From assembly GCA_000720535.1 (NCBI GenBank), contig JOAZ01000031.1:1-64000 (forward strand): a DNA stretch of 64,000 nt, in the 5' to 3' direction. Positions 36,081 through 45,725 of this stretch are shown piece after piece (positions within the stretch are counted from its first letter, which is position 1; every line of letters begins with the position of its first letter). Below the pieces are notes generated by a model. It saw only the letters and a list, made by a program, of their open reading frames with translations. It did not search any database and was not told the origin of the DNA. The stretch is from Streptomyces halstedii (lineage in GTDB: Bacteria > Actinomycetota > Actinomycetes > Streptomycetales > Streptomycetaceae). A program made the translations under genes and the position numbers.

Positions 36081-37184
36081 CTAGCCGAGGGGGTGCATCC
36101 AGCCGTGGGTGTCCTCGACGGTGCCGCGCTGGATGTCCAGCAGGCGCTCGCGCAGCTTGAGGGTGACCTCGCCGGGGGTGCCGTCGCCCTGGACCCACTC
36201 GCCGTCCACGGACTTGACGGTGCCGACCGGGGTGATCACGGCGGCGGTACCGCAGGCGAAGACCTCGGTGAGGGTGCCGTTCGCGGTGTCGTCCCGCCAC
36301 TGGCCGATGGAGACGCGGTCCTCCTCGGAGGTGTAGCCGAGGTCCCGGGCGACGGTGAGCAGGGAGTCACGGGTGACACCGGCGAGCAGCGAGCCGGTGA
36401 GGGAGGGGGTGACGATGCGCGCGCCGCCGTCCTCCCGCCCGTACACGAAGTAGAGGTTCATCCCGCCGAGCTCCTCGACCCACCTGTGCTCGACGGCGTC
36501 GAGGTAGGCGACCTGGTCGCAGCCCTTCGCGGCGGCCTCGGCCTGGGCGAGGAGGGAGGCGGCGTAGTTGCCCCCGGTCTTGGCGTCGCCCATGCCACCG
36601 GGGACGGCGCGCACCCGGTCCTGGGAGAGCCAGATCGAGACGGGCTTCACACCGCCGGGGAAGTAGGCGCCGGCCGGGGAGGCGATGACGAGGAAGAGGT
36701 ACTCGTTGGCGGGCTTCACACCGAGGCCCACCTCGGAGGCGATCATGAACGGGCGCAGGTAGAGCGACTCCTCGCCGCCGTGCGCCGGGACCCACGCCTC
36801 GTCCTGCCGGACGAGCGTGTCGCAGGCCTCGATGAACGTCTCGACGGGCAGTTCGGGCATCGCGAGCCGGGCGGCGGAGCGCTGGAAGCGGGCGGCGTTG
36901 GCCTCGGGGCGGAAGGTGGCCACGGTGCCGTCGGGCTGCCGGTAGGCCTTGAGGCCCTCGAAGATCTCCTGCCCGTAGTGCAGGGTCATGTTGGCCGGGT
37001 CGATCGACAGCGGGCCGTAGGGGACGAGCTGGGCGTCGTGCCAGCCGCGGCCCTCGGTCCAGCGGATGGTCACCATGTGGTCGGTGAAGTGCCGGCCGAA
37101 TCCCGGGTTGGCCAGGATCGCTTCGCGCTCCGCGTCGGACAGCGGGTGGGAGGAGGGCTTGAGCTCGATGGTGGGCGTCGTCAT
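36081..37184 (-). CDS. ilvE: Branched-chain amino acid aminotransferase
   Basis: This 367-residue fold-type IV PLP enzyme has [30 protein letters not shown], the PLP-lysine region [14 protein letters not shown], and [12 protein letters not shown] near the C-terminus. It performs the final transamination for Ile, Leu and Val. Length and motifs match actinobacterial IlvE. I chose ATG 37184, nine bases after AAGGA; the upstream in-frame 49 codons are intergenic. It lies between leuB and cimA with its own terminator. Confidence 0.95.
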   Translation of the reverse strand: MTTPTIELKPSSHPLSDAEREAILANPGFGRHFTDHMVTIRWTEGRGWHDAQLVPYGPLSIDPANMTLHYGQEIFEGLKAYRQPDGTVATFRPEANAARFQRSAARLAMPELPVETFIEACDTLVRQDEAWVPAHGGEESLYLRPFMIASEVGLGVKPANEYLFLVIASPAGAYFPGGVKPVSIWLSQDRVRAVPGGMGDAKTGGNYAASLLAQAEAAAKGCDQVAYLDAVEHRWVEELGGMNLYFVYGREDGGARIVTPSLTGSLLAGVTRDSLLTVARDLGYTSEEDRVSIGQWRDDTANGTLTEVFACGTAAVITPVGTVKSVDGEWVQGDGTPGEVTLKLRERLLDIQRGTVEDTHGWMHPLG

Positions 37185-37402
37185 GAGTGCGTGTCCTTCA
37201 CCGGTCTTGTGTGTGATGGACCGCGCTCGCGTCCGCTCCCGTCCGGCACAGCGCGGCAGGTTGTAGGACGTCCGAGCTCTACCGCGAACCACGGCCCCGC
37301 GTTCGATTATCGCTCGCGAGGTGCCGTGCACGAAATGGTGGGTTTGCGGAGACGTGAAAACGCGGCCCTGGGGTCGATGGTGGCACCCGGGGACCGCGAG
37401 GT

Positions 37403-37437
37403 GAAGCCGCCGGGTGCGTATGCGACCCGGCGGCTTC
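37403..37437 (-). terminator. Terminator of leuB
   Basis: A perfect 13-bp stem (37403-37415 with 37425-37437) with a 9-nt self-pairing loop lies 16 nt past the leuB stop. Confidence 0.85.
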
Positions 37438-37452
37438 GAAAGAGGCGTCGGG

Positions 37453-38496
37453 TCAGCTCGCTACGCGTACCGCGAGCGCGTCGCCGATTTCGTCGGTGCT
37501 GCGCGCGGCCTTGCCCTCGCGCTCCGCGAGGTCGGCGGAGACGGCCTCCTCGATGCGCACGGCCTCGGCCTCGTAGCCGAGGTGGCGCAGCAGGAGGGCG
37601 ACGGAGAGGATCGTGGCGGTCGGGTCGGCCTTGCCCTGGCCCGCGATGTCGGGGGCAGTGCCGTGGACCGGCTCGAACATCGACGGGAACGCGCCCGTCG
37701 GGTTGATGTTGCCGGAGGCGGCCAGGCCGATACCGCCGGTGACGGCGGCGGCGAGGTCGGTGAGGATGTCACCGAAGAGGTTGTCGGTGACGATGACGTC
37801 GAAGCGCTCCGGCTGGGTGACGAAGAAGATCGTCGCCGCGTCGACGTGCAGGTAGTCGGTGGTGACCTCGGGGTACTCGGTCGCGACCGCGTCGAAGACG
37901 TTCTTCCACAGGTGGCCGGCGTGCACGAGGACGTTGTTCTTGTGGACCAGCGTCAGCTTCTTGCGCGGGCGGGCGGCGGCACGCGCGAAGGCGTCCCGGA
38001 CGACCCGCTCGACACCGTAGGCCGTGTTGACGCTGACCTCGGTGGCGACCTCGTGCTCGGTGCCCGTACGCAGGGATCCGCCGTTGCCCGTGTAGGGGCC
38101 CTCGGTGCCCTCGCGGACGACGACGAAGTCGATCTCGGGACGGCCGGCCAGCGGCGTCGCGGTGTTCGGGAAGAGCTTCGACGGCCGCAGGTTCACGAAG
38201 TGGTCGAAGGCGAAGCGCAGCTTCAGCAGCAGACCGCGCTCCAGCACGCCCGAGGGCACGGACGGGTCGCCGATGGCGCCGAGGAGGATCGCGTCGTGGT
38301 TCCTGAGCGCCTCCAGCTCCGCGTCCGGGAGGGTCTCACCGGTGCGGTGCCAGCGCCGGGCGCCGAGGTCGTACTCCTTGGTCTCCAGCTTCACATCCTG
38401 CGGGAGAACAGCGTTGAGGACCTTGAGGCCCTGGGTGACGACCTCCTGGCCGATACCGTCGCCGGGGATCACTGCGAGATCGATGCTGCGAGACAT
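37453..38496 (-). CDS. leuB: 3-isopropylmalate dehydrogenase
   Basis: This 347-residue protein has [38 protein letters not shown] (substrate arginines), [17 protein letters not shown], and the cofactor region [29 protein letters not shown] followed by [18 protein letters not shown]. It oxidatively decarboxylates 3-isopropylmalate in leucine synthesis, with NAD. ATG 38496 follows a 20-nt spacer after a long inverted repeat. Confidence 0.95.
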   Translation of the reverse strand: MSRSIDLAVIPGDGIGQEVVTQGLKVLNAVLPQDVKLETKEYDLGARRWHRTGETLPDAELEALRNHDAILLGAIGDPSVPSGVLERGLLLKLRFAFDHFVNLRPSKLFPNTATPLAGRPEIDFVVVREGTEGPYTGNGGSLRTGTEHEVATEVSVNTAYGVERVVRDAFARAAARPRKKLTLVHKNNVLVHAGHLWKNVFDAVATEYPEVTTDYLHVDAATIFFVTQPERFDVIVTDNLFGDILTDLAAAVTGGIGLAASGNINPTGAFPSMFEPVHGTAPDIAGQGKADPTATILSVALLLRHLGYEAEAVRIEEAVSADLAEREGKAARSTDEIGDALAVRVAS

Positions 38497-38515
38497 GCCC
38501 GCACCCTAACGCCCC

Positions 38516-38566
38516 GTCCCACCCCATGACATCGAACGTCCAGCATACGGACGTACGGGGTGGGAC
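38516..38566. terminator. Long nested hairpin before leuB
   Basis: Outer arms GTCCCACCCC (38516-38525) and GGGGTGGGAC (38557-38566) enclose an inner ACGTCC/GGACGT hairpin. It sits between the small gene at 38585 and leuB. It may end transcription of the small gene or structure the leuB 5' UTR. Confidence 0.5.
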
Positions 38567-38584
38567 CCGGACCGGTCCGGACCG

Positions 38585-38716
38585 TCAGTGACCGGTCGAT
38601 CCGCCGTTGTCACGGCGGTCGAGGGCGCGCTGGAGGGCGGCGGCCGCGTTCTTGCGCTCCGACTCGGTGGGGCGGGAGTTGTGGCGGACGCGACGGGCGG
38701 CGGTGGTCTGGGTCAT
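38585..38716 (-). CDS. Small conserved basic protein
   Basis: The 43-residue product reads MTQTTAARRVRHNSRPTESE then continues KNAAAALQRALDRRDNGGSTGH. It is highly basic with one amphipathic helix (residues 20-35). AAGGAG lies ten bases before the ATG at 38716, supporting translation; the longer frame to 38785 has no ribosome site. Function unknown. Confidence 0.55.
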   Translation of the reverse strand: MTQTTAARRVRHNSRPTESERKNAAAALQRALDRRDNGGSTGH

Positions 38717-39175
38717 GACGGGTCGACTCCTTCGGATCGCGTGGATCGCGGGATCGGGACCGCGCCCACCGTGGTGTCGGGACACGGTGCGACGGTCGGA
38801 CTGCGGTGGCCGGAACCGGGCTCTGCGAGGTGCCGGAAGGGTGCCGGAAGGGGCGGGGAGCGGGTGCCGCAGGGGTGGCCTGCGTCGGGCACGTGCTCGC
38901 GTCCGCCGGTCGCTGGATCACGCGAATCGTTCGGCTCCTACAAAGTTAGGACAGCGGAAGCGATCTGTCTCCACAGTTAGTCGGACTTCCTACTATCTGA
39001 GACGGCGACACGGCCGGACCCCCCGCCCTGGGGTCCGGTGAGGCCCGGTGACACCCCGGTCGCGGGCTCGGCGCGGCCTCGGGGACACCTCGGCCGCACG
39101 CGCGAGGGTCCCGGGCGTGTCGGCCAGGGGGTGCGCACATCCGGTGGTCGCGCGGCCGGGGCCCGTACGGCGCGC
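38717..39175. other. Intergenic region with AT-rich patch
   Basis: This 459-bp stretch has no supported gene. 38935-39003 is clearly less GC-rich than its surroundings, with GTTAG occurring twice, and probably holds a promoter for the small gene on its left. The rest is GC-rich without recognisable sites. Confidence 0.5.
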
Positions 39176-39781
39176 TCAGAGCCGCACGGTGAGCTGGGCC
39201 TGGAGGTGGGCGCGCAGGACGCCCGCCATGTCCGTCGCGCCGTCGCTCAGCAGCCACTGCACCTGGAGGCCGTCCATCAGGGCGATCAGCTGCGCGCCCG
39301 CGAGGGCCGGGTCCACGCCGTCCCTGAGCGCCCCCTCCTCGCGCGCCTGGACGTAGGCGAGTTCGGCGCCGGAGACGGAGTGGGCGTAGCGGCGTACGAA
39401 GTAGGCGTGGGCCGGGTGGTCCGCCGAGGTCGCCTCGGCCGAGACCACGGAGAACAGTTCGACGATGCCGCGGCGCGTGGCGTTCAGCTCGGCCAGCGCG
39501 GCGAATCCGCGCAGCCGCTGGACGCCGGTGGTGCCGCCCAGGTCGAGCCACTCGCCGTCCACCTCGTCGCGGTGTTCGAGCACCGCGAGGAGCAGGGACT
39601 CCTTGGTCGGGAAGTGGTGCAGCAGACCGGGGTGCGAGATGCCGCAGCGGGTCGCGATCACCCGCAGCGAGGCGCCCCGGTATCCGGCCTCGCCGAACAG
39701 GGCCATCGCCTGGTCGAGGATCTCGCCCCGCTTCGCGCGGCCCTTCGCGTAACCACGCCTCGCCTCGGCGGCCACGGTCAC
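39176..39781 (-). CDS. TetR-family regulator
   Basis: This 201-residue protein has a TetR N-terminal HTH (ILDQAMALFGEAGYRGASLRVIATRCGISHPGLLHHFPTKESLL) and a variable ligand domain with a C-terminal TetR_C-like helix bundle (ALAGAQLIALMDGLQVQWLL). It is divergent from the GH3 gene, with an operator-like palindrome between them, so it probably controls that gene and itself. The inducer is presumably a sugar or aglycone; not readable. Confidence 0.88.
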   Translation of the reverse strand: MTVAAEARRGYAKGRAKRGEILDQAMALFGEAGYRGASLRVIATRCGISHPGLLHHFPTKESLLLAVLEHRDEVDGEWLDLGGTTGVQRLRGFAALAELNATRRGIVELFSVVSAEATSADHPAHAYFVRRYAHSVSGAELAYVQAREEGALRDGVDPALAGAQLIALMDGLQVQWLLSDGATDMAGVLRAHLQAQLTVRL

Positions 39782-39840
39782 CTCCCGGCCCGGTCGTACC
39801 GGCTGCTGTCACCGGCCACGTTCGCACATTCCGGGATACT

Positions 39841-39856
39841 TACCAAGCGGTCGGTA
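39841..39856. promoter_or_regulatory. TetR-type operator between tetR and GH3
   Basis: TACCAAGCGGTCGGTA is an imperfect 16-bp palindrome (6 of 8 pairs) of the TACCnnnCGGTnGGTA type often bound by TetR proteins. It lies 59 bp upstream of the tetR ATG and 46 bp upstream of the GH3 start. TATGGT (39864-39869) may be the GH3 -10. Confidence 0.6.
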
Positions 39857-39902
39857 TTGACTCTATGGTGAAAGCCGAACCGCGCCGCGAAAGGACCGCT
39901 CC

Positions 39903-42200
39903 GTGCCCCCCTCCACCCCCCTGCCCTACCTGGACCCCGCACGGCCCGTCGCCGAGCGGGTCGATGACCTCCTCGGCCGTATGACGCTGGCCGAGAAGAC
40001 CGGCCAGATGCTCCAGCTGAACGCGAAGGACGGGGTGAGCCACCTCGTCGAGGACCTGCACGTGGGGTCGATCCTGCACGCCTCCCCCGAGCACGTCCGG
40101 GAGGCGGTGGCGGCCACCGGGCGGACCCGGCTGGGCATCCCGCTGCTCGTCGCGGAGGACTGCATCCACGGCCACTCCTTCTGGGAGGGGGCCACGATCT
40201 ACCCGACGCAGCTGGGCATGGCGGCGACCTGGGACCCGGAGCTGGTGGAGCGCATCGCCAGGGCGACGGCCGTGGAGGTCGCGGCGACCGGCGTCCACTG
40301 GACGTTCTCGCCGGTGCTGTGCATCACCCGCGACCTGCGCTGGGGCCGGGTCAGCGAGACGTTCGGCGAGGACCCCTTCCTCATCGGTGAGCTGGCCTCG
40401 GCGATGGTGCGGGGCTACCAGGGCGAGGGCCTGTCGGACCCCACGGCGATCCTGGCCTGCGCCAAGCACTTCGCGGGCTACTCCGAGACCCAGGGCGGCC
40501 GGGACGCCAGCGAGGCGGACATCTCCCGGCGCAAGCTGCGCTCCTGGTTCCTGCCCCCGTTCGAGCGGGTCGCCCGGGAGGGCTGCCGGACCTTCATGCT
40601 CGGCTACCAGTCGATGGACGGGGTGCCGGTCACGGTCAACGACTGGCTGCTGAACGAGGTGCTGCGCGGCGAGTGGGGCTACACCGGCACGCTCGTGACG
40701 GACTGGGACAACGTCGGCCGCATGGTGTGGGAGCAGAAGATCTACGCCGACCACACCCAGGCCGCCGCCGCGGCGGTCCGCGCGGGCAACGACATGGTGA
40801 TGACCACCCCGCAGTTCTTCGAGGGCGCGCAGAACGCGGTCGCCCAGGGCCTTCTGGACGAGGCCGGGATCGACGCGGCGGTACGGCGGGTGCTGACCCT
40901 CAAGTTCGAGCTGGGCCTCTTCGAGGACCCGCGCCACCCGGACCCCGCCCGGCAGGCCGCGGTCATCGGCAGCGCGGCGCACACCGCGCTCAACCTGGAG
41001 GCCGCCCGCCGCTCGCTCGTCCTGCTCACCAACGACGGCACCCTGCCGCTGGACGGCGGCTTCGAGGCCGGTGCGGACGGGCGCGCCCTGGCGGTCCCGG
41101 ACGCCGCGCCCCGTACCGTCGCCGTCATCGGGCCCAACGCCGACGACGCCCACACCCAGCTCGGCGACTGGGCCGGGGCCTCGGGCCAGGCGGACTGGCT
41201 GCCGGACGGCCAGCCCCGTTCCATGGTCCGCACGGTGCTGGACGGTCTGCGGGCCCATGTCCCCGAGGACTGGACCGTCTCCCACGCGCGAGGCGCCGAG
41301 ATCCTGTCGGTCGGGCCGGACCCGGAGGGGGCGTACTTCCCGGACGGGCAGCCCCGGCCCCATGTGGTGGTGCCCGCCGGGCCGTCGAAGACCCTGATCG
41401 ACGAGGCGGTCGCGGCCGCCCAGGGCGCCGACCACGTGGTCGCCGTGGTGGGCGACCGGATCGAGCTGGTCGGTGAGGGGCGTTCCACGGCCACCCTGGA
41501 GCTCGTGGGCGACCAGGTCGCGCTGCTGGACGCGCTGGCCGCGACGGGCACCCCGATGGTGGTGGTGGTCATCAGCTCCAAGCCGCTGGTCCTGCCGCCG
41601 TCCGCGCTGGGGGCGGCCGCGATCGTGCACGCGTTCAACCCGGGCATGCAGGGCGGCCGGGCCGTGGCCGAACTGCTGCTCGGCCTCGTCGAGCCCTCGG
41701 GCAGGCTGCCGGTCTCCTTCGCCCGGCACGCCGGCCAGCAGCCGACGTACTACAACCAGATCCGGGGGCAGCACGGCAGCCGGTACGCCGACCTCACCCA
41801 GCGCCCGGCGTTCGCCTTCGGTGAGGGGCTGAGCTACACGACCGTGACGTACACGGACCTGGCGGTGCTGACGGAGAACGTCCAGGCCGACGACGTCCTG
41901 CGGGCGCGTGTCACCGTCACCAACACGGGTTCGCGGCCCGCCCGGGAGACCGTCCAGGTGTACGTGAGCGACCTGGTGACCTCCGTGACGTGGGCGGAGA
42001 AGGAGCTGAAGACCTACCGGCAGGTGGAGCTGGCGCCGGGCGAGGCGCGCGAGGTCCTGGTGGAGCTGCCGGTCGCGGACTGCACCCTGGTGGACGCCGG
42101 AGGCCACCGGGTCGTGGAGCCGGGCGACTTCGCGCTGCTGGTCGGCCCGTCCTCCCGCGACGAGGTACTGCTGCGGGCGCCGTTCACCGTGAAGGGCTGA
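39903..42200 (+). CDS. GH3 beta-glucosidase
   Basis: This 765-residue cytoplasmic GH3 enzyme has an N-terminal barrel with RLGIPLLVAEDCIHGHSFWEGATIYPTQLGMAATWDPELV, KHFAGY, and nucleophile Asp267 in TLVTDWDNVG. The alpha/beta sandwich (about 380-640) has VAVIGPNADD, and a fibronectin-III-like C-domain follows (NTGSRPARETVQVYVSD). Substrate may be beta-glucosides or related xylo/gluco-oligosaccharides. GTG 39903 has GAAAGGA seven bases upstream. The sequence at its stop is duplicated in tandem (42175-42246). Confidence 0.92.
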   Translation: MPPSTPLPYLDPARPVAERVDDLLGRMTLAEKTGQMLQLNAKDGVSHLVEDLHVGSILHASPEHVREAVAATGRTRLGIPLLVAEDCIHGHSFWEGATIYPTQLGMAATWDPELVERIARATAVEVAATGVHWTFSPVLCITRDLRWGRVSETFGEDPFLIGELASAMVRGYQGEGLSDPTAILACAKHFAGYSETQGGRDASEADISRRKLRSWFLPPFERVAREGCRTFMLGYQSMDGVPVTVNDWLLNEVLRGEWGYTGTLVTDWDNVGRMVWEQKIYADHTQAAAAAVRAGNDMVMTTPQFFEGAQNAVAQGLLDEAGIDAAVRRVLTLKFELGLFEDPRHPDPARQAAVIGSAAHTALNLEAARRSLVLLTNDGTLPLDGGFEAGADGRALAVPDAAPRTVAVIGPNADDAHTQLGDWAGASGQADWLPDGQPRSMVRTVLDGLRAHVPEDWTVSHARGAEILSVGPDPEGAYFPDGQPRPHVVVPAGPSKTLIDEAVAAAQGADHVVAVVGDRIELVGEGRSTATLELVGDQVALLDALAATGTPMVVVVISSKPLVLPPSALGAAAIVHAFNPGMQGGRAVAELLLGLVEPSGRLPVSFARHAGQQPTYYNQIRGQHGSRYADLTQRPAFAFGEGLSYTTVTYTDLAVLTENVQADDVLRARVTVTNTGSRPARETVQVYVSDLVTSVTWAEKELKTYRQVELAPGEAREVLVELPVADCTLVDAGGHRVVEPGDFALLVGPSSRDEVLLRAPFTVKG

Positions 42201-42246
42201 CCCGCGGGCCGGGCGCCGTTCACCATGCAGGGCTGCCCCGCGGTCC
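42175..42246. repeat. Tandem 36-bp duplication across the GH3 stop codon
   Basis: 42175-42210 and 42211-42246 match at 32 of 36 bases. The first copy holds the last eight codons and TGA; in the second the stop has become TGC. The arrangement parallels the repeats at the GH64 3' end (7729-7824). Confidence 0.9.
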
Positions 42247-42284
42247 GGGCCACGGACCAGGCGGCGGTCGGGCCCCGGGGGTGG

Positions 42285-42845
42285 TCAGAGCACGTCGCCG
42301 TCGCGCCAGTCGAACTGGAGCGTGCCCGTCTCCGCGGAGCCGGCCGGGAAGGGCAGCGGCCCCCCGCCCGTTCCGCGGAGGTAGGCGCTGCCCTCCTCGT
42401 GGGGCAGGGGAACGGGCCCGTCCGGCCCCTGGGCGGCGATCCGGCCCGGCCAGGCCCGCCAGCCGCGCGCCCGGTAGAGCGGGGCGCCGGCCGCGGACGC
42501 GGACAGCGCGCCCAGGTCGTACGCCCGGTCGAGGACCCCTTCCAGCGCGGCCGTCACCTGCCCGCCGAGCCCTTCGCGGCGCCGCCCGGAGCGGACGGCG
42601 ACCCCTTCCACGTAACCGGTCCGGTAGGAGCGGCCGGCGTACCGGACGCGGCGCTGGACCACGCTGCCGTGGGCCAGGATCCCCGCGTCGTCGGTCACGT
42701 ACGCGTGGACGCCTCCCAGGGTGTGGTCCCAGTCCTCGTCGCTGAAGTCCCCCTCGAACGCGGTGTCCAGGAAGGCGCGGATCTCCGCGAGGACCGCGGG
42801 TCCCATCTGGTGGGTGTGGGCGAGGACGGGCGGCGATGCGGTCAT
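42285..42845 (-). CDS. GNAT acetyltransferase of the aminoglycoside 2'-N-acetyltransferase type
   Basis: This 186-residue protein has FEGDFSDEDWDHTLGGVHAYV, the acetyl-CoA strand TGYVEGVAVRSGRRREGLGGQV, YDLGALSASAAGAPLYRARGW, and the end DWRDGDVL. These blocks align in order with mycobacterial AAC(2'), whose members are about 180 residues. The family transfers acetyl from acetyl-CoA to the 2'-amine of aminoglycosides; chromosomal homologues may have another physiological substrate. ATG 42845 was chosen by family length. A terminator separates it from pruA. Confidence 0.85.
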   Translation of the reverse strand: MTASPPVLAHTHQMGPAVLAEIRAFLDTAFEGDFSDEDWDHTLGGVHAYVTDDAGILAHGSVVQRRVRYAGRSYRTGYVEGVAVRSGRRREGLGGQVTAALEGVLDRAYDLGALSASAAGAPLYRARGWRAWPGRIAAQGPDGPVPLPHEEGSAYLRGTGGGPLPFPAGSAETGTLQFDWRDGDVL

Positions 42846-42897
42846 GCGGGACAGCCTGCCGCACGCCCCCGTCCCCGCGCACGCGCTTATATGGAAA

Positions 42898-42935
42898 CCG
42901 CCTCCCGGTCGGCAGGGGGGCCGGCCGGGAGGCGG
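42898..42935 (-). terminator. Terminator of the proline catabolic operon
   Basis: A perfect 11-bp stem (42898-42908 with 42925-42935), followed on the minus strand by GGTTTCCATAT, lies 45 nt past the pruA stop. Confidence 0.75.
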
Positions 42936-42979
42936 AGTGCGGGGCCGGGACACCGCGCGAGCGGTGCCCCGGGAGGGCG

Positions 42980-44611
42980 TCAGCCCTGGTGGGGGTAGGT
43001 GTACTCGGTCGGCGCGACCAGCGTCTCCTTGATGGCGCGGGTCAGCGTCCAGCGCATCAGGTTCTGCGGGGCGCCCGCCTTGTCGTTGGTGCCCGAGCCC
43101 CGGCCGCCGCCGAAGGGCTGCTGGCCGACGACGGCGCCGGTCGACTTGTCGTTGATGTAGAAGTTGCCCGCCGCGTAGCGGAGCTTGTCCATCGTGTACG
43201 CGGCCGCGGCGCGGTCGTTCGCGATGACCGAACCCGTGAGCGCGTAGTCCGTGACGGACTCCATCTGCTCCAGCATCTCGTCGTACTTCTCGTCCTCGTA
43301 GACGTGCACGGCGAGGATCGGGCCGAAGTACTCGGTGGTGAAGACCTCGTTGGCCGGGTCGTCGCACACGACGACGGTCGGGCGCACGAAGTAGCCCACC
43401 GAGTCGTCGTACGTGCCGCCCGCGACGACCGTGCAGGACGGGTCGCTCTTCGCGCGGTCGATCGCGGCCTTGTTCTTCGCGAAGGACCGGGCGTCGATGA
43501 CGGCGCCCATGAAGTGCGACAGGTCGGTGACGTCGCCCATCGTGATGGAGTCGACCTCGGCCGCGAACTCCTCCTTGAAACCGGAGTTCCACAGGGAGGC
43601 CGGGATGTACGCGCGGGAGGAGGCCGAGCACTTCTGGCCCTGGTACTCGAAGGAGCCGCGGGTCAGCGCGGTCTTCAGCACGGCGCGGTCGGCGCTCGGG
43701 TGCGCGACGACGAAGTCCTTGCCGCCGGTCTCCCCGACCAGACGCGGGTAGGTGCGGTACTTCTCGATGTTGTTCCCGACCGTCTTCCACAGGTGCCGGA
43801 AGGTGGGCGTGGAGCCGGTGAAGTGGATACCGGCCAGGTCGCGGTGGTTCAGCGCCACCTCGGAGACGGCGAGGCCGTCACCGGTGACCAGGTTGATGAC
43901 GCCCTTGGGCAGACCGGCCTCCTCCAGGAGGCTCATCAGCAGCACGGCGGCGTGCGTCTGCGTCGGGGACGGCTTCCACACCACGACGTTGCCCATGAGG
44001 GCGGGCGCGGTCGGCAGGTTCGCGGCGATCGCCGAGAAGTTGAAGGGCGTGATCGCGTAGACGAAGCCCTCCAGCGGGCGGTGGTCCATGCGGTTCCACA
44101 CACCCGGGGAGTTGGCCGGGGGCTGCTCGGCGAGGATCTGGCGCGCGTAGTGCACGTTGAAGCGCCAGAAGTCGACCAGCTCGCAGGGGCAGTCGATCTC
44201 GGCCTGCTGGGCGGTCTTGGACTGGCCGAGCATGGTGGAGGCGGCCAGCGTCTCGCGCCAGGGGCCGGAGAGCAGCTCGGCGGCGCGCAGGATGATCGCG
44301 GCGCGGTCGTCGAAGGACATGGCGCGCCAGGCCGGGGCGGCGGCCAGGGCGGCGTCCACCGCGTCCTGGGCGTCGGCCTCGGTGGCGTTGGCGTAGGTGC
44401 CCAGCACGGCCTTGTGGTTGTGCGGCTGTACGACGTCGAAGCGCTCGCCGCCGCCCATCCGCTTCTCGCCGCCGATGGTCATCGGCAGGTCGACGGGGTT
44501 CTCGGCGAGCTCCTTGAGCTTCGCCTCCAGGCGGGCTCGCTCCGGGGTGCCGGGGGCGTAGGTGTGAACCGGCTCGTTGACCGGTGCGGGGACCTGGGTC
44601 ACAGCGTCCAT
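42980..44611 (-). CDS. pruA: L-glutamate gamma-semialdehyde dehydrogenase
   Basis: This 543-residue aldehyde dehydrogenase has WKPSPTQTHAAVLLM, FTGSTPTF, the catalytic Glu region RLVGETGGKDFVVAH, and catalytic Cys328 in GQKCSASSR, followed by TEYFGPILAVHVYED. It oxidises pyrroline-5-carboxylate/glutamate semialdehyde to glutamate with NAD. It follows the proline dehydrogenase gene by 44 bases, forming the two-step proline degradation operon. Confidence 0.95.
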   Translation of the reverse strand: MDAVTQVPAPVNEPVHTYAPGTPERARLEAKLKELAENPVDLPMTIGGEKRMGGGERFDVVQPHNHKAVLGTYANATEADAQDAVDAALAAAPAWRAMSFDDRAAIILRAAELLSGPWRETLAASTMLGQSKTAQQAEIDCPCELVDFWRFNVHYARQILAEQPPANSPGVWNRMDHRPLEGFVYAITPFNFSAIAANLPTAPALMGNVVVWKPSPTQTHAAVLLMSLLEEAGLPKGVINLVTGDGLAVSEVALNHRDLAGIHFTGSTPTFRHLWKTVGNNIEKYRTYPRLVGETGGKDFVVAHPSADRAVLKTALTRGSFEYQGQKCSASSRAYIPASLWNSGFKEEFAAEVDSITMGDVTDLSHFMGAVIDARSFAKNKAAIDRAKSDPSCTVVAGGTYDDSVGYFVRPTVVVCDDPANEVFTTEYFGPILAVHVYEDEKYDEMLEQMESVTDYALTGSVIANDRAAAAYTMDKLRYAAGNFYINDKSTGAVVGQQPFGGGRGSGTNDKAGAPQNLMRWTLTRAIKETLVAPTEYTYPHQG

Positions 44612-44655
44612 GACATGCCTCCTTGTTGGGGTGGGGCGTCGGGCCGAGGGGGCCG

Positions 44656-45582
44656 TCAGCCCTTGGTGACGACGGAGCGGGCGAAGAACAGCAGGTTGGC
44701 CGGCTTCTCCGCGAGGCGGCGCATGAAGTATCCGTACCAGTCGGTGCCGTACGCCGTGTAGACGCGCATCCGGTGGCCCTCGGCCGCGAGCCGGACGTGC
44801 TCGTCGCTGCGGATCCCGTACAGCATCTGGAACTCGTACTCTTCCAGTTTGCGCCCGGCCTGGCGGGCGAGCTCCTGGCCGATGGCGATGAGCCGCGGGT
44901 CGTGGGAGCCGATCATCGGGTAGCCCTCGCCGTGCATCAGCGTCTTCAGGACGCGGACGTACGCCTTGTCGATCTCCGCCTTGTCCTGGTGGGCGACGGA
45001 GGCCGGCTCCTTGTAGGCGCCCTTGACCAGGCGGACCCGGCTGCCCGCGGCGGCGAGGCGGCGGGCGTCCTCCTCGGTGCGGAACAGGTAGGACTGGATG
45101 ACGCAGCCGGTCTCCGGGAAGTCCTTCCGCAGCTCCTCGTGGATGGCGAACATCGAGTCGAGGGTGGTGTGGTCCTCGGCGTCCAGCGTGACCGTGGTGC
45201 CGATCGCGGCGGCGGCCTCGACGACCGGGCGGACGTTGGCGAGCGCCAGCTCGTGGCCGCCTTCCAGCGACTGGCCGAACATCGACAGCTTGACCGACAT
45301 CTCCGCGCGGGTACCGAGCCCGAGGCCTTCGAGGCGGCCGATCAGCTCCAGGTACGCGTCACGCGCGGCGGCGGCCTGCTCGGGGGTGGTGATGTCCTCA
45401 CCCACGACGTCGAGGGTGACCTCCAGGCCCTTGTCGGCGGAGTCCTGGACGATCCGGATGACCTGGTCGACCGTCTCACCGGCGATGAACCGGTCGACGA
45501 CCTGCTTGGTGCCCGGGGCGGCCGAGACGAAACGACGCATCGTGTCGCTGCGGGACGCGGCGAGAATCACGGGACCCAGCAC
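44656..45582 (-). CDS. Proline dehydrogenase
   Basis: This 308-residue monofunctional FAD-dependent PRODH barrel has EVTLDVVGEDITTPEQA, VKLSMFG, TVTLDAEDHTTLD, RLVKGAYKEP and YEFQMLYGIR, ending with the RRLAEKPAN helix whose arginines bind the proline carboxylate. It oxidises proline to pyrroline-5-carboxylate. The GTG at 45582 has GGAGG six bases upstream. It is divergent from a PucR-type regulator, with a 16-bp palindrome between. Confidence 0.93.
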   Translation of the reverse strand: MLGPVILAASRSDTMRRFVSAAPGTKQVVDRFIAGETVDQVIRIVQDSADKGLEVTLDVVGEDITTPEQAAAARDAYLELIGRLEGLGLGTRAEMSVKLSMFGQSLEGGHELALANVRPVVEAAAAIGTTVTLDAEDHTTLDSMFAIHEELRKDFPETGCVIQSYLFRTEEDARRLAAAGSRVRLVKGAYKEPASVAHQDKAEIDKAYVRVLKTLMHGEGYPMIGSHDPRLIAIGQELARQAGRKLEEYEFQMLYGIRSDEHVRLAAEGHRMRVYTAYGTDWYGYFMRRLAEKPANLLFFARSVVTKG

Positions 45583-45725
45583 GGGGCACCTCCACGGAAG
45601 ATCGGACGGGGACCGAACCGCCGCAAAGACGAACGGAACGGGACGGTACGGAGAACCACCGTGAAATCTAGGGAACCTTCCCACCCCGTGCCATCGACAC
45701 CTGTCACGCTTCTGTGGCCGCCGAC

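Noticed and set aside
38785-39175. Extra small genes in the gap before tetR
   Set aside because: Open frames there lack ribosome sites and plausible composition; only an AT-rich promoter-like patch is visible.
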